A stretch of 64,000 nt of DNA from Methylomarinum sp. Ch1-1 (GTDB taxonomy: Bacteria > Pseudomonadota > Gammaproteobacteria > Methylococcales > Methylomonadaceae). Below the pieces are notes generated by a model. It was not told the DNA's origin. It searched no databases and saw only the letters and a program-made list of their open reading frames with translations. Location of the stretch: NCBI RefSeq assembly GCF_030717995.2, contig NZ_CP157743.1:1798001-1862000 (forward strand). Direction: 5' to 3'. Of the stretch, positions 35,542-44,195 are shown in pieces (the first letter of the stretch is position 1; the number at the start of each line of letters is the position of its first letter). A program made the translations under genes and the position numbers.

Positions 35542-37476
35542 ATGGCCGATTCAAAAAAAGATGATTTCTTGACCTATCTTAAGGCCTTCTTTGCCAATGT
35601 TTATCAGTTGCTGAAGAAGGCATTTACAAGGCTGGATAATAGCTTGTCAAAGAAAGAAGCCGATTATGATATCAATCAGCCGACCGAGGAAAAATCATCG
35701 AAACCGGGAAACTGGCGCTGGGTTGCGATTGCCTTGGGCGTTATCTTGTTGCTGTCCATATTTGACAACGCCGCGGAATTGAGGCATGAAGAAATTCCCT
35801 ATAGCCAGTTTCTGAAAGCGGTCAAGGAAAATCAGGTGGATAATGTCGTCGTCACCGAAAAATATATGATCGGTAAGCTGAAAGACGGTGAACAATTCAT
35901 GACGTTTCCGTTGTGGAATGAGGAGTTGGCCGATTTGATGGAGAAGCATGACGTTGAATATGTGGTCAGAAGCGGTGAAAGCTGGCTGGGCAATATTATT
36001 TTCAACTGGGTGGTGCCGATGGTGATCCTGGTGTTTATCTGGTCCTGGTTTTTTCGTCGCACCGCGGCTGGACCCGGACGCGATTTTCTAAACATCGGCA
36101 ATAAGATACGCATCCATCCCGATACCGGCTCCAAAGTCACCTTCGACGACGTGGCTGGCGCCGAAAGCGCCAAGCAGGAGCTGAAAGAAACCATCGATTT
36201 TCTCAAGGCTCCGGAAAGAATCCAGAAACTGGGCGGACGCATGCCTAAGGGCGTGCTGTTGGTCGGTTCGCCGGGAACCGGCAAGACACTGTTGGCGAGG
36301 GCGGTGTCCGGAGAGGCCGGGGTGCCGTTTTTTAATATCAGCGGATCCGAATTTATCGAACTGTTCGTTGGTGTTGGCGCTGCGAGGGTCAGAGAGCTGT
36401 TCGTACAAGCGAGACAAAAAGCCCCTTGTATTATCTTCATCGATGAGCTCGACGCGATCGGACGTACACGCGGCGGTCCTGTGGTGATGGGAGGGCATGA
36501 TGAACGCGAACAAACCCTGAACCAGTTATTGACCGAGATGGATGGTTTCGATCCCTCTTCCGGAGTCGTCGTGATGGCGGCTACCAACCGGCCTGAGGTG
36601 TTAGATACGGCTTTGCTGCGCGCCGGCCGTTTCGATCGGCGTATTGTTGTCGACAAGCCTGATTTACAGGATCGTATCGAAATCCTGAAACTGCATTGCA
36701 AACAACTGACCATGGCCGAGGATATTGATTTGTCGGTTATCGGGAAACGCACGCCGGGCCTGGTCGGCGCCGATTTGGCCAATATCGCCAATGAAGCGGC
36801 GATTATCGCCACCCGCCACAATCAGGATAAAGTCACGATGGCCAACTTTGAGGCCGCGATCGATAGGGTGCTGACCGGTCCGGAGAAGAAAGGCCGGGCC
36901 TTGAGCGTCGAGGAAAAACGCCGGGTGGCTTATCATGAGGCCGGCCACGCCCTGGTTGCGGAAAAGGTTCCGACCGGTCAACCGGTGCATAAAATTTCCA
37001 TCATTCCCCGAGGTGTGTCGGCATTGGGCTTTACTTTGCAACTGCCGGTCGAGGAAAAATTCCTGTCTACCGAGGAAGAGCTGAAAGATCAACTGGCGAT
37101 CTTGTTAGGAGGACGCAGCGCCGAGGCGATTGTGTTGGGCGCTATTTCCACCGGTGCGCAAAACGATTTGGAAAAAGCCACCGAAATCGCCCGCAACATG
37201 GTTTGTTATCTGGGCATGAGTAAAAAACTGGGAGCCTTAGTCTATGGCAGGCGTCAGCAGCTGCAGTTTTTGCCGACCGAAGAGGCCGAGCAACGGAACT
37301 ACAGCGATGAAACGGCCCGTTTGATCGATAACGAAATCAAGGCGCTGATCGACGAGGCGGAGAAAAGAGCCCAAGGCATACTGACCCGGCAACGTGCGTT
37401 GCTTGACCGATTAGCCGAGCTGCTGCAGGAAAAAGAAGTGATAGGCAGAGAAGAGTTGACCGAGTTGCTGAAATAA
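35542..37476 (+). CDS. ftsH: FtsH-like AAA+ zinc metalloprotease with long N-terminus
   Basis: 644 residues from the ATG at 35542 (an in-frame TTG at 35506 is unlikely). Order: charged N-terminal extension of about 50 residues, membrane helix (about 56-74), periplasmic loop, second helix (about 154-173), AAA domain with GSPGTGKT (about 241), DELDAIGR, second region of homology AATNRPEVLDTALLRAGRFDRR, then zinc site HEAGH (about 465) with a downstream Asp. It degrades membrane and soluble proteins. The extension and neighbours (not the usual ftsJ/folP) suggest a second FtsH, as seen in stress clusters. Confidence 0.9.
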   Translation: MADSKKDDFLTYLKAFFANVYQLLKKAFTRLDNSLSKKEADYDINQPTEEKSSKPGNWRWVAIALGVILLLSIFDNAAELRHEEIPYSQFLKAVKENQVDNVVVTEKYMIGKLKDGEQFMTFPLWNEELADLMEKHDVEYVVRSGESWLGNIIFNWVVPMVILVFIWSWFFRRTAAGPGRDFLNIGNKIRIHPDTGSKVTFDDVAGAESAKQELKETIDFLKAPERIQKLGGRMPKGVLLVGSPGTGKTLLARAVSGEAGVPFFNISGSEFIELFVGVGAARVRELFVQARQKAPCIIFIDELDAIGRTRGGPVVMGGHDEREQTLNQLLTEMDGFDPSSGVVVMAATNRPEVLDTALLRAGRFDRRIVVDKPDLQDRIEILKLHCKQLTMAEDIDLSVIGKRTPGLVGADLANIANEAAIIATRHNQDKVTMANFEAAIDRVLTGPEKKGRALSVEEKRRVAYHEAGHALVAEKVPTGQPVHKISIIPRGVSALGFTLQLPVEEKFLSTEEELKDQLAILLGGRSAEAIVLGAISTGAQNDLEKATEIARNMVCYLGMSKKLGALVYGRRQQLQFLPTEEAEQRNYSDETARLIDNEIKALIDEAEKRAQGILTRQRALLDRLAELLQEKEVIGREELTELLK

Positions 37477-37506
37477 GCGGCGCGTTGATGACTCGCGCCG
37501 GAGTAA

Positions 37507-38457
37507 ATGAGTAGGATTATCAGCGTCACCGCGAATACCGCGATCGATTTCTTTATCGAAGTCGAAGGACTGTGCCGCCAGGATAACATTCAGGCCCGCA
37601 GCAGTCGCGAATTTGCCTGCGGCAAGGGGATTAATGTCGCCCGCGGGCTGGCGTCGTTGCAGACACCGGTGACTTGTGTAGGGTTCGTCGGTCGCCAGTC
37701 TTGGCAAGTTTTTAGCGAACTCATTTCGGCCGGATTGAATGTCGATTTCACCGCCGTCGATGGCAAAACCCGCACCAATATCACCTTGTCCGATGCGGCG
37801 GAACGGCGGGAAACGCATATCAGAACAGCCGGATTCTGTGTGAGCGCTGACGATTGTCGGCTACTGAGCGCAAAGCTGGATGATATGCTTGCGGCCGGAG
37901 ACCTGCTGATTTTGTCGGGCAGTTTGCCTGGCGGCGCCGATGATTTGTATCGAAGTTTGATCGAATTGTGTCACGCTAAAGGCGTGATGGCGTTTTTGGA
38001 TAGCAGCGGCAACGGTTTGCGGACGGGGTTAGCGGCCAAGCCTTATTTGATCAAACCGAATCTGCCTGAGCTCGAAGAAATTGCTGGCGAATCGTTGGTC
38101 GATGAACAAGCGATCGTCGCCGCCGCGCGCAGAATTGTAGAGCAAGGCGTAGACTGGGTTTGTGTCTCTCGCGGCGACCAAGGTCTGGTGGTCGTGGGCC
38201 GCGAAGTGTCGTTGGCCGCCTGCGTTCAGTCCTTGCCTGGCGATGTGGTCAGTCACATCGGCTGTGGCGATGCGCTGGTGGCGGGGCTGGCGGCGGCGAC
38301 TTTGCACGGAAAACCGTTGGAGGAAGTCGTCAAAACGGCGGTGTCCTGCGCGACGGGCAATCTGTTTTCCAGCGAGCCGGGCGGATTTTCCCAATCGTTG
38401 CAACAGGCTATCGAGGCGCAAGTCGACATCCGCAGTTTGGCGCCGCTTTGCTGCTGA
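37507..38457 (+). CDS. PfkB-family sugar kinase (1-phosphofructokinase type)
   Basis: 316 residues. Starts SRIISVTANTAIDFFIEV, with FACGKGINVARGLASL (about 36-51) for substrate binding and IGCGDALVAGLAA (about 251-263). The usual signature is GAGD, with the catalytic Asp; here the Ala is Cys but the Asp is kept. Closest layout is the 1-phosphofructokinase/tagatose-6-P kinase group. Cytoplasmic ATP-dependent kinase. 30 bp after the ftsH-like gene. Confidence 0.85.
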   Translation: MSRIISVTANTAIDFFIEVEGLCRQDNIQARSSREFACGKGINVARGLASLQTPVTCVGFVGRQSWQVFSELISAGLNVDFTAVDGKTRTNITLSDAAERRETHIRTAGFCVSADDCRLLSAKLDDMLAAGDLLILSGSLPGGADDLYRSLIELCHAKGVMAFLDSSGNGLRTGLAAKPYLIKPNLPELEEIAGESLVDEQAIVAAARRIVEQGVDWVCVSRGDQGLVVVGREVSLAACVQSLPGDVVSHIGCGDALVAGLAAATLHGKPLEEVVKTAVSCATGNLFSSEPGGFSQSLQQAIEAQVDIRSLAPLCC

Positions 38458-38484
38458 GGTCATTCAATCGACGAAGGAGGGCTG

Positions 38485-38940
38485 ATGAACATCTTACTGG
38501 TGCAACACGGCAAATGTTTTGCCAAAGAGGCCGATCCGGACAGAAGCCTGACGGTCCAAGGCCGGGAAGAAGTTATCAAGGTGGCGGGGCAGGCGGTTGA
38601 GGCACAGATAGAAGTCGGCGCCATATTTCATAGCGGTAAGCTACGCGCCTTGCAAACGGCCGAGCTATTTGCGCAGCATCTTAACGTCGACCGGATGGAA
38701 GCGATTGACGGCATTGCGCCATTGGACGATGTCGAGGTCTTCGCACAACATTTTCAATGGCCCGATCAAGCGATGCTGGTCGGTCATTTGCCTTTCATGG
38801 CGCGTTTGGCCGCCTATTTGTTGACCGGCCGTGCCGAGCCAGCCATCATTAAGTTTCAGCATGGAGGCATCGTCTGTCTTGAGCAAAACGAGTATCCACA
38901 TTGGGCGCTAAAGTGGACGATGATGCCGCTGATCGATTAA
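38485..38940 (+). CDS. SixA-like phosphohistidine phosphatase
   Basis: 151 residues of the histidine-phosphatase fold. The catalytic signature reads LVQHGK where RHG is standard: the Arg is replaced by Gln, a variant I recall in some SixA-like proteins. The second site SGKLRALQTA and the later MLVGHLPFMARL with its His are intact. May remove phosphate from phosphohistidine domains; a PEP synthase and a PfkB kinase are encoded nearby. Ribosome site GGAGGG, 27 bp after pfkB. Confidence 0.8.
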   Translation: MNILLVQHGKCFAKEADPDRSLTVQGREEVIKVAGQAVEAQIEVGAIFHSGKLRALQTAELFAQHLNVDRMEAIDGIAPLDDVEVFAQHFQWPDQAMLVGHLPFMARLAAYLLTGRAEPAIIKFQHGGIVCLEQNEYPHWALKWTMMPLID

Positions 38941-39144
38941 GGAACGAGTATGAAATAACTTTTCCAAATGTCGGAAGAGGAATCGGTGGCTCGATTGACA
39001 GGTGTCGGCGGCAGGGATAGCCGCCGTCAAGCCTACACGGATGTATTCACGGCGTTCTGTCAAGCGAGTTACCGAACCTCCACAAAGCCTACTGTTTCGG
39101 GAAGTTATTTTTGCATATTCCTAAGTCATACACGGAGCCGACCG
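38941..39144. other. Short spacer before yjbQ
   Basis: 204 bp with a GGCGGCAGGGATAGCCGCC palindrome near 39008. It is in frame with yjbQ but reads as repeat DNA, not coding. Confidence 0.4.
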
Positions 39145-39547
39145 ATGCAAATGATCGAAATTAGCAGTCATCAACGCGAGCAGCTGATTGATATTACCGA
39201 ACAAGTGAAAGCCTGGTTGCGCCACAGCAGCATACGCAACGGCCTGGTCAATGTTTATGCTCAGGGGGCGACGGCGGCCATCATGATACAAGAAAATTGG
39301 GATGACAGCGTACAGGCCGATGTCGTCGATCTGCTGCGAAAGCTCATTCCTAGGGGCGTTTGGTTACATGATCGCCAGGGACGGCAACGGCGATTCTCAT
39401 TTGAAAGCGGGCTTGGTAGGGCCGTCGGAAACCATCCCGATCATCGATGGAGAATTGGGCTTGTCGACTTGGCAGAATATCTTTTTTTGTGAATTCGACG
39501 GTCCGCGCAGTTCGCGAAAGATAGTCTGTACCGTGATGACGGCGTAA
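39145..39547 (+). pseudogene. yjbQ: YjbQ/UPF0047 family, frameshifted
   Basis: ATG 39145. The first part (about 76 residues, EISSHQREQLIDITEQVK to PRGVWLHDRQ) is typical YjbQ. The frame then breaks at about 39378 (CAGGGACGGC where CAGGACGGC gives DGNGDSHLKA). The rest, DSHLKAGLVGPSETIPIIDG ... STWQNIFFCEFDGPR, is intact in frame +1 to 39547, with the conserved His and the QNIFFCEFDGPR end. One extra G in a G run, so either a real pseudogene or a sequencing error. YjbQ proteins have weak thiamine-phosphate synthase activity; real role unclear. Confidence 0.85.
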
Positions 39548-39645
39548 GCGGGTAATGAGTCCGGCCTGTATTTAGTCAGGCATGCGCGGGTCGAGAAATC
39601 ATCAGGTGGAATTTTCTGCCGCGGAAAATGAATGAGGTCATTGCA

Positions 39646-40464
39646 ATGTCGGAACAATTATGCGCGCTTTATCCCCATTTCAGTGAGCGAGTTTCTTTGT
39701 GCGGTCTCTATTTGGCTCATCGCTTGCAGAGACAGGGCGGCGCCGAGACTCCTTTCGTTTACGCCAATTTCCTGTCCAGCCTGGACGGCCGCATCGCCAT
39801 CGAAGACAGCGGACAAAACACTCCGCCTTATATTCCCAAACATATCACCACGGCTTCGGATTTCAGCCTGTTCATGGAATTGCATGCCCAGGCTGATTGT
39901 CTGATCACTCATGGCGGCTATATGCGCGCGCTAAGCGAGCAAAGACTGGGAAACATTCTCCAGGTCAATAAAGCCGATCTGGCCGAATGGCGCCGCAGCA
40001 ACGGACTGAAAGCACAGCCGGCGGTGATTATCGCCAGCGCCAGCCTGGAGTTTCCGATGCATGCCAGTCTTAGCGAACATCGGCAGCAGGTTTATATCGC
40101 CACCGGAAAAAAAGCCGATGCGGGGCGAGTTCGCCAATGGCAGGAACAGGGTTACCCCGTGTTGTTCAGCGGCGAGCAGCAGATGGTGCAGGGACAGGCG
40201 TTAATCGGGCAACTGAAAAAGTTGGGCTATCGAAGCATTTATTTGATTGCGGGACCGAAAATGCTGGATACGATGGTCAGAGAACGGCAATTGTCGCGCC
40301 TCTATCTGACGCTGACTCATCAACTGATCGGCGGTCTGGATTTTCGCACCTTATTGACCGGTCCGGCGTTGGCCGGGCAGGGCGATATGATATTGAAGTC
40401 GTTATATTACCAGCAGGACACGCCCGCCGGTTCCGGGCAGTTTTTCCTGCAATTCGATCTGTAA
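39646..40464 (+). CDS. RibD C-terminal domain-like reductase
   Basis: 272 residues from ATG 39646 (GAGG upstream; ATG 39628 is an alternative). The core is the dihydrofolate-reductase-like fold of RibD reductase: FVYANFLSSLDGRIAIEDSG (about 32-51), then SDFSLFMELHAQADCLITHGGYMRAL (about 64-89) and IYLIAGPKMLDTMV (about 200-213), the NADPH region. No deaminase domain. May reduce a pyrimidine or pterin-like substrate; not clearly riboflavin synthesis. Confidence 0.78.
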   Translation: MSEQLCALYPHFSERVSLCGLYLAHRLQRQGGAETPFVYANFLSSLDGRIAIEDSGQNTPPYIPKHITTASDFSLFMELHAQADCLITHGGYMRALSEQRLGNILQVNKADLAEWRRSNGLKAQPAVIIASASLEFPMHASLSEHRQQVYIATGKKADAGRVRQWQEQGYPVLFSGEQQMVQGQALIGQLKKLGYRSIYLIAGPKMLDTMVRERQLSRLYLTLTHQLIGGLDFRTLLTGPALAGQGDMILKSLYYQQDTPAGSGQFFLQFDL

Positions 40465-40506
40465 GGCCAATAAAAAAATTCGGCGTTTGTTCGCGGGAGA
40501 AGACAT

Positions 40507-41205
40507 ATGAAACAATGGGTTTGCGAAACGTGCGGCTACAACATGATCGGTGAACAGCCCGAGCACTGTCCGTTTTGTGGCGCCGATAGGGATCATTTCA
40601 TCAGCTGGGAGCAGGCGGAAAAAACCTACCGGGTTTGCGCCTATCCCGTCAACGCAGACGTGACTCAGCTTATTTCCGAACCCCGCCTGGGACTGGAGCA
40701 TGCCGCCTATCGGGTCGAAACCAAACAGGGAACGGTATGGATCGACTGCCCTTCGGCCTTTAATCGAACGCTGGAGCCGGTACAGGCGATTTTATTCACT
40801 CATCCGCATTTCATGGGAGCTTCCAACCAATACCGCGAGCTTTGGCAGGCAACCGTGTATCTGCATGCTCTGGATGCGGAGAATCCCTTGGCTAAACCAT
40901 TCCCGGTCGACAAGCGTTTCAGCGACGATTTTGTTTTTGCAGGCATAGAGGCCTATCACATCGGCGGACATACACCCGGCTTCACCCTGTATATTTATCA
41001 GGATGTTTTGTTTATTTGCGATTACGCCTTTCCGCCCGGTTCGTCGATGCGCTTGAATCCATTCGGGCCTGAACGCGAAACCAGGCAGGGCGCACAAATT
41101 ATCCTGAAGCTGATCAAGTCGAGGCCGCTGAAGACGGTTTGCGGCTATAACTATTGTTGCGATTTTAAGCCGTGGCTTGACGATTTCCGGCGCCTCGTTG
41201 ACTAG
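40507..41205 (+). CDS. Rubredoxin-like domain fused to metallo-beta-lactamase-like domain
   Basis: 232 residues. The first 40 residues form a rubredoxin-like iron or zinc knuckle: CETCGYNM and CPFCGAD (Cys6/9 and 21/24). An MBL-like fold follows. Its metal motif is degenerate (THPHFMGASNQY instead of HxHxDH) but keeps His in GGHTPGF. A late CGYNYCCDF is Cys-rich. The fused order, rubredoxin first, is the reverse of flavodiiron fusions. Possible redox or sensing role rather than normal MBL hydrolysis. Confidence 0.75.
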   Translation: MKQWVCETCGYNMIGEQPEHCPFCGADRDHFISWEQAEKTYRVCAYPVNADVTQLISEPRLGLEHAAYRVETKQGTVWIDCPSAFNRTLEPVQAILFTHPHFMGASNQYRELWQATVYLHALDAENPLAKPFPVDKRFSDDFVFAGIEAYHIGGHTPGFTLYIYQDVLFICDYAFPPGSSMRLNPFGPERETRQGAQIILKLIKSRPLKTVCGYNYCCDFKPWLDDFRRLVD

Positions 41206-41309
41206 CGACTATGAACCCTGATTTAGCGACGTGGTCTCTTTGATAAAAATGGCTATATAAACCCCAGGTTACCTGAAACAGAGGGGTGGGGTAGGGTGTG
41301 CTGACGATA

Positions 41310-41535
41310 CAGCAATGTCATCAGTTTGAGTATTTTTGCAGGGTTTAGGGCATGGGGTGTGTCTGTCGAGGAGCGCCGTTCACCCAGCACCTAAATTATG
41401 CTTATAGTCCAGTAGCCATGGAATTTAGGTGCTGGGTAAACCCATCCCTGGGGGCTTGACGGCAGCATCCTTGCTGCCGACATCCACGCCAAACACACCC
41501 CATGCCCTTTTTGAACGCCAAAGTGGGAATTGCTG
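41310..41535. repeat. A-repeat copy 3 with mini-element copy 5
   Basis: CAGCAAT ... ATTGCTG ends and AGGGCATGGGGTGTGT / ACACACCCCATGCCCT inner arms as in the copy at 20288-20453. The mini-element (41383-41438, 56 bp) is inserted between GGAGCGCCGT and AAACCCATCCC, which are contiguous in the empty copy. This gives a filled-site/empty-site pair. Confidence 0.87.
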
Positions 41536-41760
41536 CTGATGATAGGAAGCGCACCGGTTTTTGATGCGCTTCACGCAGTTCGACACATCCGAAGGCAAGA
41601 CGGTGCGTTGCGTAGGAGCTCCGCTTTCGGCGCGAAAAGAGCCATTCGGCCCGAGGGCGGGCCTCCTATAGGCAGACTTTGGCGGAGCCGCAGCGCAAGT
41701 AGCCGCATGTCGCTATGCGAAATGCAGGTCAACGAGGTCCTGAACGATTCAACCGTGACG
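41536..41760. repeat. E-repeat, first segment (inverted copy of 23.17-23.40 kb)
   Basis: GC-rich repeat matching 23165-23395 in opposite orientation, e.g. GATAGGAAGCGCACCGG, GGCAAGACGGTGCGT, ACTTTGGCGGAGCCG and TTCAACCGTGAC at its end. No gene. Confidence 0.75.
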
Positions 41761-42024
41761 TAATTATTCAGCGTATTTTTATCAGAGGGAGTAGGCTATT
41801 GATTTATCGGGCTGTCTGCAACAGGCAGATTTTTTGCTCCTGCAAAATCTGCATTTCCATCGTCCCTGACGGTCAGACGTTGCAGTCAGAGCTTACGCCG
41901 CACAGGGAAGTGCAAGTGCCGCGTGAGGCAGGATGCCGTTAGCTGCCATGGAAGTATTCACGCGTCCCGAGAAATCAATGGTCTACTCCCTAAACCCTGA
42001 AAGATACTGAATAGTTAGTGCGGC
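41761..42024. mobile_element. 264-bp MITE-like insertion with 8-bp target duplication
   Basis: It is flanked by ACCGTGAC at 41753-41760 and 42025-42032. The uninterrupted copy at 23.15 kb shows the site with one ACCGTGAC. The ends are imperfect inverted repeats: TAATTATTCAGCGTAT ... GGGAGTAG on the left, and TAACTATTCAGTATC ... GGGAGTAG on the right read in reverse. It is non-coding, and part of the interior (41828-41880) is a dispersed hairpin repeat also at 6.25 kb. Confidence 0.78.
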
Positions 42025-42032
42025 CACCGTGA

Positions 42033-42145
42033 CTAGAGTAAGTTAAACGTTTGGGGCGGGTTAAATAACCCGCCCCGCCGAGAGGAATGACGCGATATTA
42101 ACCAATGTGTTGGTTCAGGTATTTTTTAATGAGGGAGCCCTGGAG
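42033..42145. repeat. E-repeat, second segment
   Basis: AGTAAGTTAAACGTTTGGGG and the palindrome GGGCGGGTTA / TAACCCGCCC, inverted relative to 23.06-23.16 kb; TTTAATGAGGGAGCCCTGG near 42125 also recurs at 23.48 kb. No gene to 42233. Confidence 0.7.
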
Positions 42146-42233
42146 GTATTAACGCTGTATCTTGCAAGCCTGGCAGGAAACAACCAGCGGTAAGTTAATA
42201 GCCATTTTGATAAAAGGGTTTGTTGAGGGCGAT

Positions 42234-42605
42234 ATGGCTCAAGAACATGACAAAATTTGCGTATATTACGACGGCGCCTGTCCGCAATGCGTGCGTGACC
42301 GGGAGACCTATCGAAAGCTGGCCGGCAAGCAGGCTGAAGATGTGTGCTGGATAGACATCACCGGACAGGAACAAAAACTGCGGGAGATAGGCATCGATCC
42401 GGACAGGGCTTTGCAGGAATTGCATGTCAAGGATCAGGACGGACGCATTTTATCGGAATTGGATGCCTATATTCTGCTGATGAGCAAGACCCCGCTGTTG
42501 CGTCCTTTGGCCTGGCTGATAGGGCTGCCGTTGATTCGACCGTTACTGGCTTCGCTTTATCATCGACTGGTCAATAGCCGTTTGCGGCGTAGCGGAAGGT
42601 TGTAG
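42234..42605 (+). CDS. DUF393 (DCC-type) thiol-disulphide family protein
   Basis: 123 residues from ATG 42234 (GAGGGC before it). The signature YYDGACPQCVRDRE carries the CxxC and gives the family its name; a LPLIRPLLASLYHRL-type C-terminus follows. Predicted cytoplasmic thioredoxin-like role, true substrate unknown. Confidence 0.85.
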   Translation: MAQEHDKICVYYDGACPQCVRDRETYRKLAGKQAEDVCWIDITGQEQKLREIGIDPDRALQELHVKDQDGRILSELDAYILLMSKTPLLRPLAWLIGLPLIRPLLASLYHRLVNSRLRRSGRL

Positions 42606-42711
42606 GCCGAAAGCTAACAAGTCTGCCTTGGTGAGCCGCTTAAAGATTGTATTCACAGCGGGAAAAAAGCGTTATAGTCAAATTTCCATTAAACAAATTC
42701 AGGAGGCTATC

Positions 42712-43155
42712 ATGACTGACAGCGGAATCGATAAAGACGCGGTGATTGAGGTATTGAATAAGATCCTGGAAACGGAACTGGCCGGCGTCGTACGTTACAC
42801 TCATTATTCTCTGATGGTGTTTGGTTACAGCCGCATTCCGATAGTGTCCTGGATGCGCGGTCAGGCGACTGAATCGTTGAATCATGCGACTGAGGCCGGC
42901 GAAATGATTACGCACTTGGGCGGCCATCCCTCGTTGGGAATCGGACCGTTGCTGGAGACCCATCGTCACGATATCGGCGCGATACTGGAAGAATCGCTGG
43001 AGCATGAGTTGTTGGCCGTCGCCGAGTATAGGAATTTGCTGGAATTGACGATGGACCGCGATGTCATGTTGGAAGAATATGCCCGGCGCATGCTCGCGCT
43101 GGAAGAAACCCATTTGGGCGAGGTCCGCAAGATGCTGCAAAAGCCGGGTGGATGA
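42712..43155 (+). CDS. Ferritin-like/bacterioferritin-family protein
   Basis: 147 residues from ATG 42712 (AGGAGGC upstream). Four-helix ferritin-like fold with ligand-type motifs ETELAGVVRYTHYS, ESLNHATEAGEMITHLGGHP, EHELLAVAEYRNL and LEETHLGEVRKML. Di-iron ligands look present. It lacks the haem Met region of Bfr. Likely iron storage or oxidative-stress protection; the second ferritin in 9 kb. Confidence 0.82.
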   Translation: MTDSGIDKDAVIEVLNKILETELAGVVRYTHYSLMVFGYSRIPIVSWMRGQATESLNHATEAGEMITHLGGHPSLGIGPLLETHRHDIGAILEESLEHELLAVAEYRNLLELTMDRDVMLEEYARRMLALEETHLGEVRKMLQKPGG

Positions 43156-43176
43156 ATGCGAAGCTTGTCAGCGAAA

Positions 43177-43644
43177 TTATCTGAGACCTTGTTCCTTCAC
43201 TCTGACCCAGGCGCCGGATTCAAAATGGCCTAGGAACATCTTGCCGATATAGTAGACCAGTAAAGCGGAAATAGCGGGGCGCAACAACAGCGAGCCGGCG
43301 GCATTGGATACAGGCGTATAGCCTCGGATGTATTTCATCAGGTAGTGGTTGATCCACTCGGCATGAGCGCCGCCGAGGATGGCGGCGACGGTGATTTTGA
43401 TTTGATGGTCGGAAAATGAAACGCCGTAAATTCGGCAGAGATCATGCAGCAGTTTCGTTAACAGTCCGGCTACGGCCAGCTGTCCGAATAAAGGTACAGG
43501 AATGAGGCCTGAGCCGCCGGCGAGTGCGGTATATTTATTGACCACCCGTTGAGCGCGCAAACCCTGGGCGGACAATTTTCTCTTCGGCAGTCGATGGGCT
43601 TTGGACAACGGGAGGGTTCGCTCAGACGGGCCGGTTGAGGACAT
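43177..43644 (-). CDS. DUF697-family membrane protein
   Basis: 155 residues. After a basic N-terminus, KYTALAGGSGLIPVPLFGQL opens a DUF697-type domain with hydrophobic helices (about 55-70, 86-105 and 125-140). The family is often fused to GTPases; here the domain stands alone. Function unknown. Convergent with the ferritin-like gene (21-bp gap). Confidence 0.75.
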   Translation of the reverse strand: MSSTGPSERTLPLSKAHRLPKRKLSAQGLRAQRVVNKYTALAGGSGLIPVPLFGQLAVAGLLTKLLHDLCRIYGVSFSDHQIKITVAAILGGAHAEWINHYLMKYIRGYTPVSNAAGSLLLRPAISALLVYYIGKMFLGHFESGAWVRVKEQGLR

Positions 43645-43963
43645 CGCTTTCTCCTTTATCGATTCAGGGGCTAAACAAAGAGGTCTAACAATAGGTAACT
43701 ATTCGCTTGGTATTGAGAAAATATTGCCTTAACTATCAGTTGCTTGCTCCAGAAGATGCCGTGAACCCAGCACCTAAATAAACGAAGATGATTTATCGCA
43801 GCCATTAGCCTATGGAATTTAGGTCTGGGTGAATACATCCCTATAGGCCTGGATGCGACATCCTTAGCAACTCTTCGTCTGTCATATCGGCCGCTGTTTC
43901 TAGGCTGAACACAAGGCCGGCGCGCCGGCTGAATCGTCTAACTTGATCACTGAGGAGGTCAAC
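43645..43963. repeat. B-repeat with mini-element copy 6
   Basis: 43734-43870 matches 7.76-7.88 kb (ACTATCAGTTGCTTG, CCAGAAGATGCCGT, CCCTATAGGC). The mini-element (43765-43830) has both arms, but one G is lost in the right arm (AGGTCTGGGT). Its interior GATGATTTATCGCAGCC is shared with the copies at 6.33 and 7.79 kb. The end of the gap holds the strong AGGAGG of the next gene. Confidence 0.78.
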
Positions 43964-44170
43964 ATGAATGAAGATATCCTGAATTTGGAAGTGAGAAAAT
44001 ATCTGAAGAAAGTCGGATTGACATCGCAACGGGAAATCGAACATGCGATCCTTAAGGCCATCGAAAACGGCAATTTGCAGGGCTCGGAAACCCTGCCCGT
44101 CAAGATGACGCTGGAGTTGCCCGATGTCGACCTTAAGTTGACTATCGAGGGTGATTTGGCGATGGATTAG
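43964..44170 (+). CDS. DUF6494 small protein
   Basis: 68 residues from ATG 43964 with AGGAGG 6 nt upstream. Sequence LEVRKYLKKVGLTSQREIEH fits this small uncharacterised proteobacterial family. No signal or membrane segment. It ends 26 bp before the permease start, so the two are co-transcribed. Confidence 0.75.
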   Translation: MNEDILNLEVRKYLKKVGLTSQREIEHAILKAIENGNLQGSETLPVKMTLELPDVDLKLTIEGDLAMD

Positions 44171-44195
44171 CGCCGAGCCAGCGGCGCTTGCAGTC

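Noticed and set aside
35832-36821. 329-codon antisense frame over the FtsH-like gene
   Set aside because: Ser/Thr/Ile-rich shadow of a conserved gene; no features of its own.
42012-42026. 15-base match TAGTTAGTGCGGCCA with the group II intron start (31997-32011)
   Set aside because: Half falls in the flank and half in the intron; at 42 kb it belongs to the MITE end and no more intron sequence follows. Probably chance or a shared target; not enough to claim an intron fragment.
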